This document shows positions 40,907-49,573 of a stretch of 64,000 bases of DNA, in pieces. This DNA comes from Cyanobacteriota bacterium. GTDB taxonomy: Bacteria; Acidobacteriota; Vicinamibacteria; Vicinamibacterales; UBA2999. Each line of letters opens with the position of its first letter. The first letter of the stretch is position 1. The stretch spans positions 1 through 64,000 of the forward strand of contig JAIEMQ010000008.1 in the NCBI GenBank assembly GCA_019752015.1, read 5' to 3'. The notes below the pieces were generated by a model that searched no databases, had not been told where the DNA came from, and was given only the letters and a program-made list of their open reading frames with translations. Position numbers and translations under genes: made by a program.

Positions 40907-42255
40907 ATGATCCGTGACGTGAGCGTTGACCGTTATCGCCTCGCGGCGTGTGCTGGCTGCGGTTGGCTGCTGTTTTCCGCCGGGCTTGGCGCGCAGGAAC
41001 CGCAAGCGAAACCGGAAGTGCACGAGCACGTCGCCGTGACGGCGCCGCTGCTGACGCCCACCCGTGACGCGTCGGGCACCGCGTGGCTGCCGGATGCGAC
41101 GCCAATGTATGGCATTCACCGCGAGTGGAACGGCTGGGAGGTTCGCGTCAACGGGACCGTCTTTCTACAAGGACTGTTCGAGCCGCGCGATCGTCATCGA
41201 ACCGGTGGTTCGCAAACGCGACAGGTTGTCGCCACCAATTGGGGAATGATCATGGCGCGTCGCAGCGTGGCCGGCGGCCGCTTCGGTATCCGCACCATGC
41301 TGTCGGCGGAGCCGTGGACGGTGTCGCGTTGCGGCTCGATCAATTTCCTTGCGGTCGGCGAGGTGTGCCGCGGCGACACGGTGCACGATCGACAACAGCC
41401 GCATGATCTGGTCATGGAGCTCGCCGTCGATTACGAGCGGCGCCTGCGCGGCGGATGGCTCTGGCAGCTCTACGCCGGCCTCAGCGGCGAGCCCGCGCTC
41501 GAGCCGCCGGGCTATCCTCATCGTGCGTCCGCCATCGCGAACCCGACCGGTCCTCTCACCCATCATTGGCTGGACTCGACGCACGTCACATTCGGAGTCG
41601 TCACCGCCGGTGTGCGGAACCGGCGGTGGAAGGTCGAGAGTCGGCGTTCAATGGCCGTGAACCCGACAGCACCCGCGTGGATTTGGATCTGGGAAGTTTC
41701 GATTCGGCGTCGGCGCGAGTATCGTTCTTGCCGTCCGAGCGTTGGGCGTTGCAAGTGTCGGCAGCGCGGCTTCGTCTGGCAGGCAGCGATTTTCCGTTTC
41801 CCAATCAGCCCGCCAACGGACGGGCCACCGCCTCGGCCACATACCACCGCGTGTTCGGCGGCAATGGCATCTGGGCGACCACGGCGGCGTTCGGTGTCAA
41901 CCATGCGCGCGAGCGAGTGGCGTTGGGAGTGTTCGACGGCACCAGCGCGGCCGGTCTGATCGAGAGCAGCGCAACGTTCTCAGCCCGTCACACGATATTT
42001 ACCCGCGGCGAGTTCGCTGGAATGCCCGCCCATCACCTGCATGCGCATGAATACTCGTTGCTCAGCGTACCGGTGAGGAAGGTGCAGGCAGGGTACGTGC
42101 GTCACTTCAAGGCCGCAAAGGGACTGGTCCCAGGCCTCGGTGCGGCGGCCGCGCTCAGCTTCGTGTCGCGAGAACTGGCACCACGCTATTCAGGCAACGT
42201 CGCGCCGAGTTTCACGGTGTTCTTTTCCGTTCAGGCGGCGAGGCATCAGATGTAG
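40907..42255 (+). pseudogene. Outer-membrane barrel protein of the copper region, one frameshift
   Basis: Frame one (ATG 40907) has a signal peptide (CGWLLFSAGLGAQ), a His-containing start (VHEHVAVTAPLL) and strands such as WEVRVNGTVFLQGLFEP and WLWQLYAGLSGEPALEPPGYPH, up to NRRWKVE. Near 41637 the sense moves to a second frame: SAFNGREPDSTRVDLDLG, then HARERVALGVFDGTSAAG and SFTVFFSVQAARHQM. Joined, they give a barrel of about 450 residues. I remember the type from acidobacterial copper loci but know no name. The neighbouring adaptor converges on it. Confidence 0.65.
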
Positions 42256-42279
42256 CTGCCACCGATCCGCATCTGAAGG

Positions 42280-43796
42280 TCATTGGACCACGACGGCTCC
42301 CTTCAACATGTTCATACCGCAGGAAAACGCAATCTCGCCCGGCTTCCGGGGCGTGAAGTCAATCGGCACAGGTTCATTGAGCGGCAACGCGCGTGTGATG
42401 TTCAACGAAGGGAAGGCGACTTCGGTGGCGCACGTCTGGTCCGTTGTGCGAACAAACGTCAGGCGTGCCGGCACTCCCGTGCGAAACATCACCTTCGCAG
42501 GCTCAAAGCCTTGTCCGGTAACGATGACTTTGACTTGCTGGTTGTCGCCGACGGAAGCCGTCTCAGTCGCTGAGCTGTTCCGCGTCGGGACTGTTGTCGT
42601 TTGGGCCGTCGTGCGCAAGCCGAGACGCTCGCGCTCAGCCTGAACGAAAAAGCTGCCTTCGGCGACAACAGTGTCTCCCTGCGCCACCCCTGACACGATC
42701 TCCACGCGATCGCCTGCGGACCGACCCAGGCGAACTTCACGTTCGGTGAATTTGCCGGGCTCTTTCGGGTGTGCAAGGTAGACGACCGTCCGGTCGGCAA
42801 CGTTCTGAACGGCGCTGCGCGGCACGACGAGCGTCCTGGCGGCGCCGGCCACAGCCACGACGACGTCAACGAACATCCCAAGCCGCAACTCCGCGCGAGG
42901 ATTGGGCACCTCGATGCGAATCTTCGCCGTTCGTGATTCAGCGTTGACCTGCGGATCGATGTAGCTGACGCTCCCGCGTAGCGCCAACTCCGGATAGGCC
43001 GTCGCCGTGATCGTCACGGTACTCCCGACGCGGACGCGGGAGAAATCCTTGTCGTAGAGATCGGCAACGATCCAGACGGTCGACAGATCGACGACGGTGA
43101 ACAGACTGGTGGCCGGGTCGACGTTAAGGCCGATGTTGGCGGCCCGCTCAGTGACGACTCCGTCAATCGGCGCTGCGATGTTCACCGTGGCGTTCACACT
43201 GCCTGCGGTGCCGAGCCCGTCGATGGTTGAAGACGACACGCCCAGCAATTCGAGTTGCGCCCGCGAGCTTTGCACGGTGGCAGACTGCGCAGCGTGCTCC
43301 GCATGAATGCGTTCGAGTTCCTGCCGGCTCGCCGCACCGATCTGGACGAGCTTTTCGGTGCGTTGTAGTTCACGGTCGTGTGCATCGAGCATAGCCTTCG
43401 CGGAGACGTACTTCGTCTGCGCGTCGGCGAGCTCGGGACTGTAGATTTGCGCGATGGTTTGCCCACGTCGGACTCGATCACCCAACGCCGCGGAAACCCG
43501 CGTCACTCGTCCAGAGACAAGAGGAGTGACGGCGACCAGCTTATAGGCGTTCGGCTCTACAACACCCGGTAGCCGGATGTCGGCACCTGATTCACCGCTC
43601 GAGGCGGGCGTCACGACGATGCCTGCGCGCGCGATCGCTTCGGCACTCAAGGGCACGACAACAGTGGCGCCGTCACTGTTCGCGCTTCGGGTAATGAAAT
43701 ACGCCGCGCCGGCGCCGATCACCACCAGCAGGAGGCCGATCAGTATGGCCGCGGCCTTATTGATCGATACGCGATTTCGGCTTCTTTTAAAGTCAT
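42280..43796 (-). CDS. CusB-type RND adaptor fused to a cupredoxin-like domain; frameshift near start
   Basis: The adaptor part spans VAVTPLVSGRVTRVSAALGDRV, a hairpin, IAAPIDGVVTERAANIGLNV and VVPRSAVQNVADRTVVYLA. After a Thr/Ser linker the last 95 residues form a small beta domain (VIVTGQGFEPAKVMFRTGVPARLTF, CATEVAFPSLNI, FSCGMNMLKGAVVVQ) like cupredoxin_1, with Cys, Met and possible His-less copper ligands. The in-frame anchor (AAILIGLLLVVIGAGAAYF) has no start codon; ATG 43796 after ACGAGG is one base out of frame, and a missing base in TTTAAAAG would restore MTLKRSRNRV. No RND pump gene lies beside it, so it must pair with a distant one. Confidence 0.85.
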
Positions 43797-43835
43797 CTTC
43801 AATCCTCGTGCCACGGCTGGCAAAGGTTGACGCAC

Positions 43836-43849
43836 TGAACAGCTGTTCA
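43836..43849. promoter_or_regulatory. Candidate ArsR/SmtB-type metal-sensor operator
   Basis: TGAACAGCTGTTCA is a perfect 14-bp palindrome. The pattern TGAA-N6-TTCA is the core reported for ArsR/SmtB-family operators, which release DNA when Zn, Cd, Cu or similar ions bind. It lies 40 bases upstream of the adaptor ATG (43796) in the divergent gap with the gene at 43967. No ArsR gene is present in the window. Confidence 0.5.
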
Positions 43850-43966
43850 CGCTTTTTAATCGCAGGAGATTGACGTCAGGCTTGCGGTCGCGTCGTTGGC
43901 GTTCGCATGAGGTATTGGATAAAGTAGCCGCGGCGACGTTCCGGCCGGCCTGCCAAGGAGATCCCG

Positions 43967-44746
43967 ATGCCGACGACGAAGCACCGCCTCGCCGGCGTGT
44001 TCTTCCTGCTTGCGCTGCAGCCCGCGCTCGGCGCCGACGTGCTGATCAAAGAGACGCTGATCACGGCGATGGCCGGCGGCGAGCGGCGCGCCGCCCGCAC
44101 CATCGCGATCAAGGGAGAACGCATGCGCATCGAGGTGGCCCAGGCTGGGCAGACGACGGTCACGCTGTTCGACCTGCCTGCACGCGCCACGATTACGCTC
44201 GACGCCGCGAAGCGCCGCGCGACCGTCACCCCGATGGCGGTGCGCGCCGCCGAGCTCGAGCGGAAGGTCCCACGCGCGCGCGTGACCAGCGCCATCGTCC
44301 CGCGCGAGGGCGTGCGGGAGGTGGGCGGCGTTCCGTGCCAGGACTTCACGTTCTCGGTACGGGTCCCCGCGACCAGCGACGGCGATCAGATCGTCGCCCT
44401 GTCGGGCACGGCCTGCGTCGCGGCGGTGCCGGGCACGGACGATTACGCGGCATTTGCAACGGCAGCGGCGGCGAGCGACCTCGTGATCGGCTACGCCTCG
44501 AGCAACAAATTCGCGCTCGCCGTAACGAGGGGCCGCACCGAGCTCCATCGTGCGCTCGCCGCCGTTCGCGGAATTCCGCTCCAGATCGACATGATCTCGA
44601 AGGCCGAGGGCGCTGGATTGTTCAACCGCATGCTCAACAAGATCGTCGCCGGCACGTCCGTCTCAACGGTCACGTCGGTCACGACCACGCCGCTCGAGGA
44701 CGCCAGTTTCGCTGTACCGAACGGCTGGAAGCGCCAGCAAAAATAA
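43967..44746 (+). CDS. Secreted DUF4412-like protein
   Basis: 259 residues with a signal peptide (RLAGVFFLLALQPALGA). The mature part is beta-rich: VLIKETLITAMAGGERRAARTIAI, MRIEVAQAGQTTVTLFDLP, VGGVPCQDFTFSV and the closing FAVPNGWKRQ, which matches the end of DUF4412 proteins (FxVPxGYK). One pair of Cys (VPCQD and GTACV) may form a disulfide. DUF4412 resembles lipoprotein-carrier-type folds; its ligand is unknown. It is divergently placed from the CusB fusion and may share the palindromic control region. Confidence 0.7.
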   Translation: MPTTKHRLAGVFFLLALQPALGADVLIKETLITAMAGGERRAARTIAIKGERMRIEVAQAGQTTVTLFDLPARATITLDAAKRRATVTPMAVRAAELERKVPRARVTSAIVPREGVREVGGVPCQDFTFSVRVPATSDGDQIVALSGTACVAAVPGTDDYAAFATAAAASDLVIGYASSNKFALAVTRGRTELHRALAAVRGIPLQIDMISKAEGAGLFNRMLNKIVAGTSVSTVTSVTTTPLEDASFAVPNGWKRQQK

Positions 44747-44913
44747 TCCGGCGGCCGCGGCGGGTGTTCGACGACGAGCGCCTCACAAGGAGCCGTTGCT
44801 CGGGGTATTGCTTTTGCATGCCCATCGAGGGGGCGTGGCCGGCCGATTTTGCGTCCTGCCATACGGCCGTGGTCCGCGGCGTCGTTGTAAAGGACATTTT
44901 CGAAGGTCAGCCG

Positions 44914-45564
44914 ATGGCGAACCGTCTGCCGCGTCATGTCGGGATCATTCCAGATGGCAATCGCCGGTGGGCGGAGCACCAGGGGTTGCCCCGGCCAGCG
45001 GGTTACGCCGCGGGCATCGAGCCCGGCTTAATCGTGCTTCGCCGTGCCGAAGCGCTGGGCATCGAAGAAGTGACGGCCTACGGTTTCACAAAGGAGAATG
45101 TCCGCCGTCCGCGGGCGCAGGTCGTGGCATTCCAAGACGCGTGCACCGAGCTCGCCTTGCTGGCGCTTCAGGAAGGCGCGGCGCTGCTCGCCGTCGGAGA
45201 TACCGCCTCGCCTGTGTTCCCTGATCGCCTGCGCCCCTTTACCGAAGTGCGCGCACCAGGACGCATCAAGTTCAACATTCTGGTGAACTACAGCTGGCAA
45301 TGGGATCTCGGTCACGCGTTTCGTGTCGCGCGCGCTGATCGCGTCGTCGTCAAGCCCGCCGAGGCGCTTGGGTCAGCGGCGATCGGACGCATTGACCTGG
45401 TAATTCGCTGGGGAGGACGCCGTCGTCTGTCGGGGTTCTTGCCCTTCCAATGTGCCTATGCCGATTTCTTCACGATTGACAGCCTGTGGCCGGACATGAA
45501 CGGCGACATGCTCGATGAAGCGCTGCAGTGGTACGCCGGCCAGGATGTGACATTGGGCGGCTGA
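44914..45564 (+). CDS. Undecaprenyl diphosphate synthase family protein (short form)
   Basis: 216 residues from ATG 44914, with GAAGG upstream. The cis-prenyltransferase signature is present: RHVGIIPDGNRRWAEHQGLP (catalytic Asp), YGFTKENVRRP, LVNYSWQWDL, and the C-terminal IDLVIRWGGRRRLSGFLPFQCAYADFF and LWPDM. RWGG replaces the usual RTGG, and the chain is about 30-40 residues shorter than typical UppS. It probably makes an isoprenyl diphosphate, perhaps of non-standard length; a housekeeping copy is expected elsewhere. Earlier in-frame starts exist at 44820 without family match. Confidence 0.85.
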   Translation: MANRLPRHVGIIPDGNRRWAEHQGLPRPAGYAAGIEPGLIVLRRAEALGIEEVTAYGFTKENVRRPRAQVVAFQDACTELALLALQEGAALLAVGDTASPVFPDRLRPFTEVRAPGRIKFNILVNYSWQWDLGHAFRVARADRVVVKPAEALGSAAIGRIDLVIRWGGRRRLSGFLPFQCAYADFFTIDSLWPDMNGDMLDEALQWYAGQDVTLGG

Positions 45565-45750
45565 ACACGGATCGGCCCGCCGGCGATCCCGGCAGGTGCC
45601 GTTCGTTCGCACCTCTGGTCCTGCGTGTGGGCGAGGTGCGGGCGCCGTTCCCTCATCATCACCCTCATCATCGATCGGCTTGTCGGCCGCCGGGCATAAT
45701 GTTAGGCTTCTGCTCCGGTCGATTTCGTGAACATTTCAGGGAGAACACGC

Positions 45751-46170
45751 ATGAAGCTCGCTTACTCACTCGGTTTGACCGTCGCAATAGCCGTCGTCGC
45801 GATGTGCGCGACGATCACCGCTCACGAACGTAAAGAAGTTGCCGGCCTTGAAATCGTATTCGGCGCCGAGCCCGAGCCGGCTTTGAATGGCGAGAAGCAG
45901 TTCCTGCGGTGGCGCTTCCTGAAGGACAAGCAGCCGTTCGGCGACATCGAGGAACTGGTGGCGAACGTCAAACGAAATGGCAAGACGTTCGGGCCCTTCA
46001 CCGGCCGCATGACGCCCCGCGAACCGGGTGTGGTCGCCACCCAACACATCTTCAACAACGTCGGTGAGTATGAGGTGACGTTGACGTTCAAGAAGAAGGG
46101 CGACGCGACCGTGCACACCGTGACGTTCCCATTCAAGATCGGGGATCGCAAGACGCTCGAAATTCCGTGA
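45751..46170 (+). CDS. Small secreted Ig-like protein with N-terminal His, YtkA/FixH-like
   Basis: 139 residues from ATG 45751, preceded by GGGAG. The signal peptide (LGLTVAIAVVAMCATITA) would leave HERKEVAGLEIVFGAEPEPAL as mature start, i.e. His1. The remainder is a single beta sandwich (FLRWRFLKDKQPFGDIEEL, PGVVATQHIFNNVGEYEVTLTF) in the style of YtkA or FixH domains. The stop overlaps the start of the HupE-like gene (GTGA), so the two are translated together. A periplasmic metal-binding or chaperone role is suggested by the neighbours, not proven. Confidence 0.7.
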   Translation: MKLAYSLGLTVAIAVVAMCATITAHERKEVAGLEIVFGAEPEPALNGEKQFLRWRFLKDKQPFGDIEELVANVKRNGKTFGPFTGRMTPREPGVVATQHIFNNVGEYEVTLTFKKKGDATVHTVTFPFKIGDRKTLEIP

Positions 46171-46850
46171 CGATCGTCCGTCGATGGCTGGTGCTGGTGC
46201 TGGCGCTGGTTCCGCTGCTGCCGGTACCGCTGGCGGCGCACGGCGTCTCCGCGAGCGATCAGGATTTGATCACTCAGGGGCGTCAGCTGGCCGTGTTCAT
46301 CTATCTGGGCGCCAAACATATGGTCACCGGTTATGACCATCTGCTGTTTCTGTTTGGCGTCATCTTTTTTCTCTACCGCCTCCGCGAGGTCGCATCATAT
46401 GTGACGCTGTTTGCCGTCGGACACAGCTTCACGTTGCTGTATGCCGTGTTGAGCGGCACCCACGTCAACGCCTTCATCATCGACGCGATCATCGGTTTTT
46501 CGGTGGTCTACAAGGCGCTCGACAACATCGGCGGGCTCCGGCGTCTGCTCGGCGTTCAACCAAACACGAAGGCCGCGGTGTGGATCTTCGGCTTGTTCCA
46601 CGGCCTCGGACTCGGCACGAAGCTGCAGGACTTTTCGTTGTCGCCCGACGGGCTGGTGGCGAACATCATCGCATTCAACGTTGGTGTCGAAGCGGGGCAA
46701 ATCCTCGGCCTCAGCGCCATCCTGATTGGCATGGGCTTCTGGCGCCGATCGAACGGCTTTGCTGATCACGCCTATGCGGCGAACGTCGCCGTGATGACGT
46801 GCGGCTTCGTTCTGGTGGGCTACCAGTTGGCCGGCTACGCGATTCAATAG
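46167..46850 (+). CDS. HupE/UreJ-family membrane protein
   Basis: 227 residues from GTG 46167. A signal peptide-like start (WLVLVLALVPLLPVPLAA) gives His at or near the mature N-terminus (HGVSAS). Six or so membrane helices follow with family motifs: IYLGAKHMVTGYDHLLFLFGVIFFL, VGHSFTLLYAV and IFGLFHGLGLG, each carrying His or Asp within the membrane. HupE/UreJ proteins are linked to Ni or Co supply, but the HupE_UreJ_2 group occurs widely in copper and other metal loci. It is coupled to the Ig-like protein upstream. Confidence 0.85.
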   Translation: MTIVRRWLVLVLALVPLLPVPLAAHGVSASDQDLITQGRQLAVFIYLGAKHMVTGYDHLLFLFGVIFFLYRLREVASYVTLFAVGHSFTLLYAVLSGTHVNAFIIDAIIGFSVVYKALDNIGGLRRLLGVQPNTKAAVWIFGLFHGLGLGTKLQDFSLSPDGLVANIIAFNVGVEAGQILGLSAILIGMGFWRRSNGFADHAYAANVAVMTCGFVLVGYQLAGYAIQ

Positions 46851-46865
46851 AATCCATCCGTAACC

Positions 46866-47426
46866 ATGACCGCACCGGGCTTACCGTCCACTGCGCAACT
46901 AATACGGGCGATAGTGATTTCAGCCGGCGTCGCAGCCGTCATCCTGGTCGTCGCTGTGCTGCCGGCGGAATACGGCGTCGATCCCACCGGCATTGGCGAG
47001 CGTATCGGTCTGCGCCGTCAGCGGGTGTCATCGGCCATCGACATGTCGACTGCGGTTGACGCGGCGGCTGCCGCAACCGTTGACCGCTCGGAGACGCCGT
47101 TCCGCACAGATCAATTAATCGTGACGCTCAAACCCGGTGAGACCGCCGAGATCAAGGCGACCATGGATGCCGGCGCCACCTACGTGTTTGGCTGGACGGC
47201 CGCTGGCGGGACGGTTGACTTCGATATGCACGGCGCCCGGGCGGACGGCGGCGGCGGAGAAGCCAGTTACTGGAAGGGTGAAGCGTCGGCCGGCGGGCAC
47301 GGTTCGTTTCGCGCGCCGTTCACCGGGCAACACGGATGGTTCTGGCAGAACACGACCTGGGAGCCGGTCACCATCACAGTCAAGACGAGCGGCTTCTACT
47401 CGAGGATCGAACGCATCGGGAACTGA
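46866..47426 (+). CDS. Transmembrane anchor protein of the HupE locus
   Basis: 186 residues. One N-terminal membrane helix (AIVISAGVAAVILVVAVLPAEYG) is followed by DPTGIGERIGL and a periplasmic domain with GETAEIKATMDAGATYVFGWTA, DFDMHGARADGG and a Trp-rich end (GQHGWFWQNTTWEPVTITVKTSG). I recall this type being annotated as transmembrane anchor protein beside HupE-like genes. The Trp/His cluster could form a binding surface. It begins 15 bases after the HupE-like stop, probably in one operon of three genes. Confidence 0.75.
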   Translation: MTAPGLPSTAQLIRAIVISAGVAAVILVVAVLPAEYGVDPTGIGERIGLRRQRVSSAIDMSTAVDAAAAATVDRSETPFRTDQLIVTLKPGETAEIKATMDAGATYVFGWTAAGGTVDFDMHGARADGGGGEASYWKGEASAGGHGSFRAPFTGQHGWFWQNTTWEPVTITVKTSGFYSRIERIGN

Positions 47427-47455
47427 CCTCGAGCATCACGACGCGGAGCTCGAAT

Positions 47456-48190
47456 TCACACAACCCCGACACCACGGGATCGCTGAGCTGAGAGCAGCAG
47501 CGTGACGCCGGCAGCGGCCACGGTGAATGAGGCGACGTGCGCCACGGTGAACGGACCGAAGACTCGCGTATTGAGGCGCACGAACTCGATGGCGAATCGC
47601 AACGATCCCGTGAGCACCAGGTAGACGCCGAGCACGACTCGATCGCTGTAGTGCTGCCGGCGCAATTTCAGCAGCAGCAGGGCGATCGGCATCAAGAGCA
47701 CCATTTCGTAAAGCTGCGTCGGGTGAACGGGAACGGTCGTGGGCGGGAGCCCTTCGGGAAACGCGACGGCCCAGGGCAGCTGGCTCGGGCGGCCATAGTC
47801 ATCGCCGACCAGGAAGCAGCCGAGGCGCCCGAGCAGGTGACCGACCGCCAGTGCAGGCGTGGCCGCGGCGAGTAACGGCACGATCGCGAGTCGGCGCCGG
47901 CGCATGAGCGCCACGCCGGCGAGCAACCCGCCGGCGACGCCCCCAAACCAACTCATGCCGCCGCGCGACAGCAGCAGGTCTCGGAGCGGCCCCTCGCCGG
48001 CGTGCTCGGCCACCCATAACAACTTCGCACCGGCCAGGCCGCCGAGAATACCGGCAAAGCCGACATCGTAAGCGGCGCCGGGTAGACCTGATCGCGCGAG
48101 CTCCCGCTTGAACAGCGAGAGCCCCACGACCGCGGCCACGGCGACCATCACGCCGAAGCTGGTGACCTCGAACGACCCGATGCGGAACAG
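47456..48190 (-). CDS. lgt: Prolipoprotein diacylglyceryl transferase homologue (Lgt), start unclear
   Basis: Lgt features: PVLFRIGSFEVTSFGVMVA in the first helix, GISMGG-type SRGGMSWFGGVAGG, LGRLGCFLVGDDYGRP with the conserved Arg/Gly signature, PVHPTQLYEMVLL and LRFAIEFVR. The family normally starts a few residues before PVLF; here those codons (GTT TAT CCC) include no ATG, GTG or TTG after the upstream stop. CTG 48190 is used as the least bad start; GTG 48154 would cut the first motif. Lgt adds diacylglycerol to lipoprotein cysteines in the inner membrane. A copy inside a copper region is unusual. Confidence 0.8.
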   Translation of the reverse strand: MFRIGSFEVTSFGVMVAVAAVVGLSLFKRELARSGLPGAAYDVGFAGILGGLAGAKLLWVAEHAGEGPLRDLLLSRGGMSWFGGVAGGLLAGVALMRRRRLAIVPLLAAATPALAVGHLLGRLGCFLVGDDYGRPSQLPWAVAFPEGLPPTTVPVHPTQLYEMVLLMPIALLLLKLRRQHYSDRVVLGVYLVLTGSLRFAIEFVRLNTRVFGPFTVAHVASFTVAAAGVTLLLSAQRSRGVGVV

Positions 48191-48226
48191 AACGGGATAA
48201 ACGGCCCACCCCGTTTCTGAAAACGG

Positions 48227-49081
48227 CTACTGCGCCGGACGCCGTGCGCGGCTCGACGTGTGCGAATGGCGAATTTTCCAACCGTCCGCGACACGGACGA
48301 GCACGAGCGTTTCGAGCCCCTCGGAGTCGATGTCACGTTCGCCCATTTTCGCCTTGATGGTGTATCGCGATGTGGCGTACGCGGATTGTCCTCCCGGCAT
48401 CACGGTCACTTTGGTATCGGTGTGGTTGAACTGCAGGTTCGTGAAGGCCTTCAGCTCCGGACCCAGATGCCGATCGCGGTAGTCCGCCCAGCCGTTGTTG
48501 ATGCCGGCGCCCTCGTAAATCGTGACATCAGGATGATAGAACGCGCCGAGCCGATCGAGATCCCTCGCCATGAATGCGGCATCGTAGCCCTTCAACCACG
48601 CCTCAACAGCCGCCGCGTCACCGGTCGACGCCTGTGCCGCGGGCGCGTCGGTCAGCTTCGTCACGGGACCCGAACGCCTTCCGCCGGCCGGTTCGACCCA
48701 GCCTGTGACCGTCCCGTCAGCGAAGTGCTGATGAGCCTTCCACAGAATCTCGGGGCCGCTCTGCGGATTCCGCGCGCGGAAAACGAATTCCGCGGTTTCT
48801 TTCGGCGGGATGTTTCGTGTCCAGGTGATTGCGACGATGCGATCGCCCTGCTTTTGCACTTCGAACGATTCGCCGCCGTACTTCGCGACGTCCAGGACGG
48901 TCACGCCGTCAGGAATTTCGACGCGAACGGACGTGGTGGCAACCGCGCCTTCCGTCGGCACGCGGACCGTGTAACGTTCCTCGCCGCCGGGCTTCGATTG
49001 ACGCGGCAGGATGCCGACGTGCGCGGCGGCAAGGGACGGCAACGCGAGAACGAACGTGAGGGTCGTCAGCAGCTTCATCAT
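48227..49081 (-). CDS. YcnI (DUF1775) copper-binding domain fused to NTF2-like domain
   Basis: 284 residues. The signal peptide (LLTTLTFVLALPSLAAA) would expose HVGILPRQSKPGGEERYTVRV, the His1-containing start of YcnI/DUF1775 proteins, which bind Cu(II) through the N-terminal amine and His. That domain runs to about residue 130 (ETAEFVFRARNP, FADGTVTGWVEP). After a short linker, residues about 155-275 form a SnoaL/DUF4440-type NTF2 fold (AVEAWLKGYDAAFMARDLDRLGAFYHPDV, ADGWKIRHSHTS). Fusion of the two is not something I know from characterised YcnI. It ends just ahead of lgt. Confidence 0.85.
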   Translation of the reverse strand: MMKLLTTLTFVLALPSLAAAHVGILPRQSKPGGEERYTVRVPTEGAVATTSVRVEIPDGVTVLDVAKYGGESFEVQKQGDRIVAITWTRNIPPKETAEFVFRARNPQSGPEILWKAHQHFADGTVTGWVEPAGGRRSGPVTKLTDAPAAQASTGDAAAVEAWLKGYDAAFMARDLDRLGAFYHPDVTIYEGAGINNGWADYRDRHLGPELKAFTNLQFNHTDTKVTVMPGGQSAYATSRYTIKAKMGERDIDSEGLETLVLVRVADGWKIRHSHTSSRARRPAQ

Positions 49082-49098
49082 GGCCTCGCGTCGCTCGA

Positions 49099-49431
49099 TT
49101 ACTTGGTGGCCGGCGCCGGTCCAAGCTCGATCGTCTTGGCGATCAGCTTCTCGTCGTTCTCATCGGTGACTGCGGCGATCACGACCCGCATGCCCACGAT
49201 CAGGTCGGAGGGCTTCATCGCCTTCTTGGCGCGCATGAATTTGGTGCTCTTGTTGATGGCCACCATCGTGTCCTTGCCGTCGGTGGTTTTCAACATCACG
49301 TGATCCGCCGCGGCCATGGTGACGGTCCCCATGACTTTCTGCTCGTGAGCGGGGTGCGCCAGGGCCGTGCCGCTGGTCAGCGCGATCGTGGCAAACATGG
49401 TCAACAAAACAATTGCACTGCGTCGAGTCAT
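49099..49431 (-). CDS. Small secreted DUF5666-like protein with mature N-terminal His
   Basis: 110 residues from ATG 49431, nine bases after GAGGAG. The signal peptide (AIVLLTMFATIALTSGTALA) has a clean ALA cleavage leaving HPAHEQKVMGTVTMA. The domain is a small OB-like barrel (HVMLKTTDGKDTMVAINKST, MRVVIAAVTDENDEKLIAKTIEL) like DUF5666. A TTG at 49437 is an alternative start. A paralogue of the same plan is at 57925-58233 (HPGHEYHIEGTV). Copper binding by the HPxHE start is an inference from sequence and context. Confidence 0.75.
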   Translation of the reverse strand: MTRRSAIVLLTMFATIALTSGTALAHPAHEQKVMGTVTMAAADHVMLKTTDGKDTMVAINKSTKFMRAKKAMKPSDLIVGMRVVIAAVTDENDEKLIAKTIELGPAPATK

Positions 49432-49573
49432 GATCAAACTCCTCAGGTGTAGGAAACGCTTGCCCCATTATTATGCGGGGCTGATCGCCGCGCAAACATT
49501 GCACGTTGATCATGAATCAAAATTAATCCTGATGTCAGTAGGGCGCGATATCTTCAGAACCAGGAGTTGACTT

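Noticed and set aside
45680-45702. Possible promoter (TTGTCG and CATAAT) before the Ig-like secreted protein
   Set aside because: Spacing between the elements is about nine bases, far too short for sigma-70; only the -10-like part would be usable.
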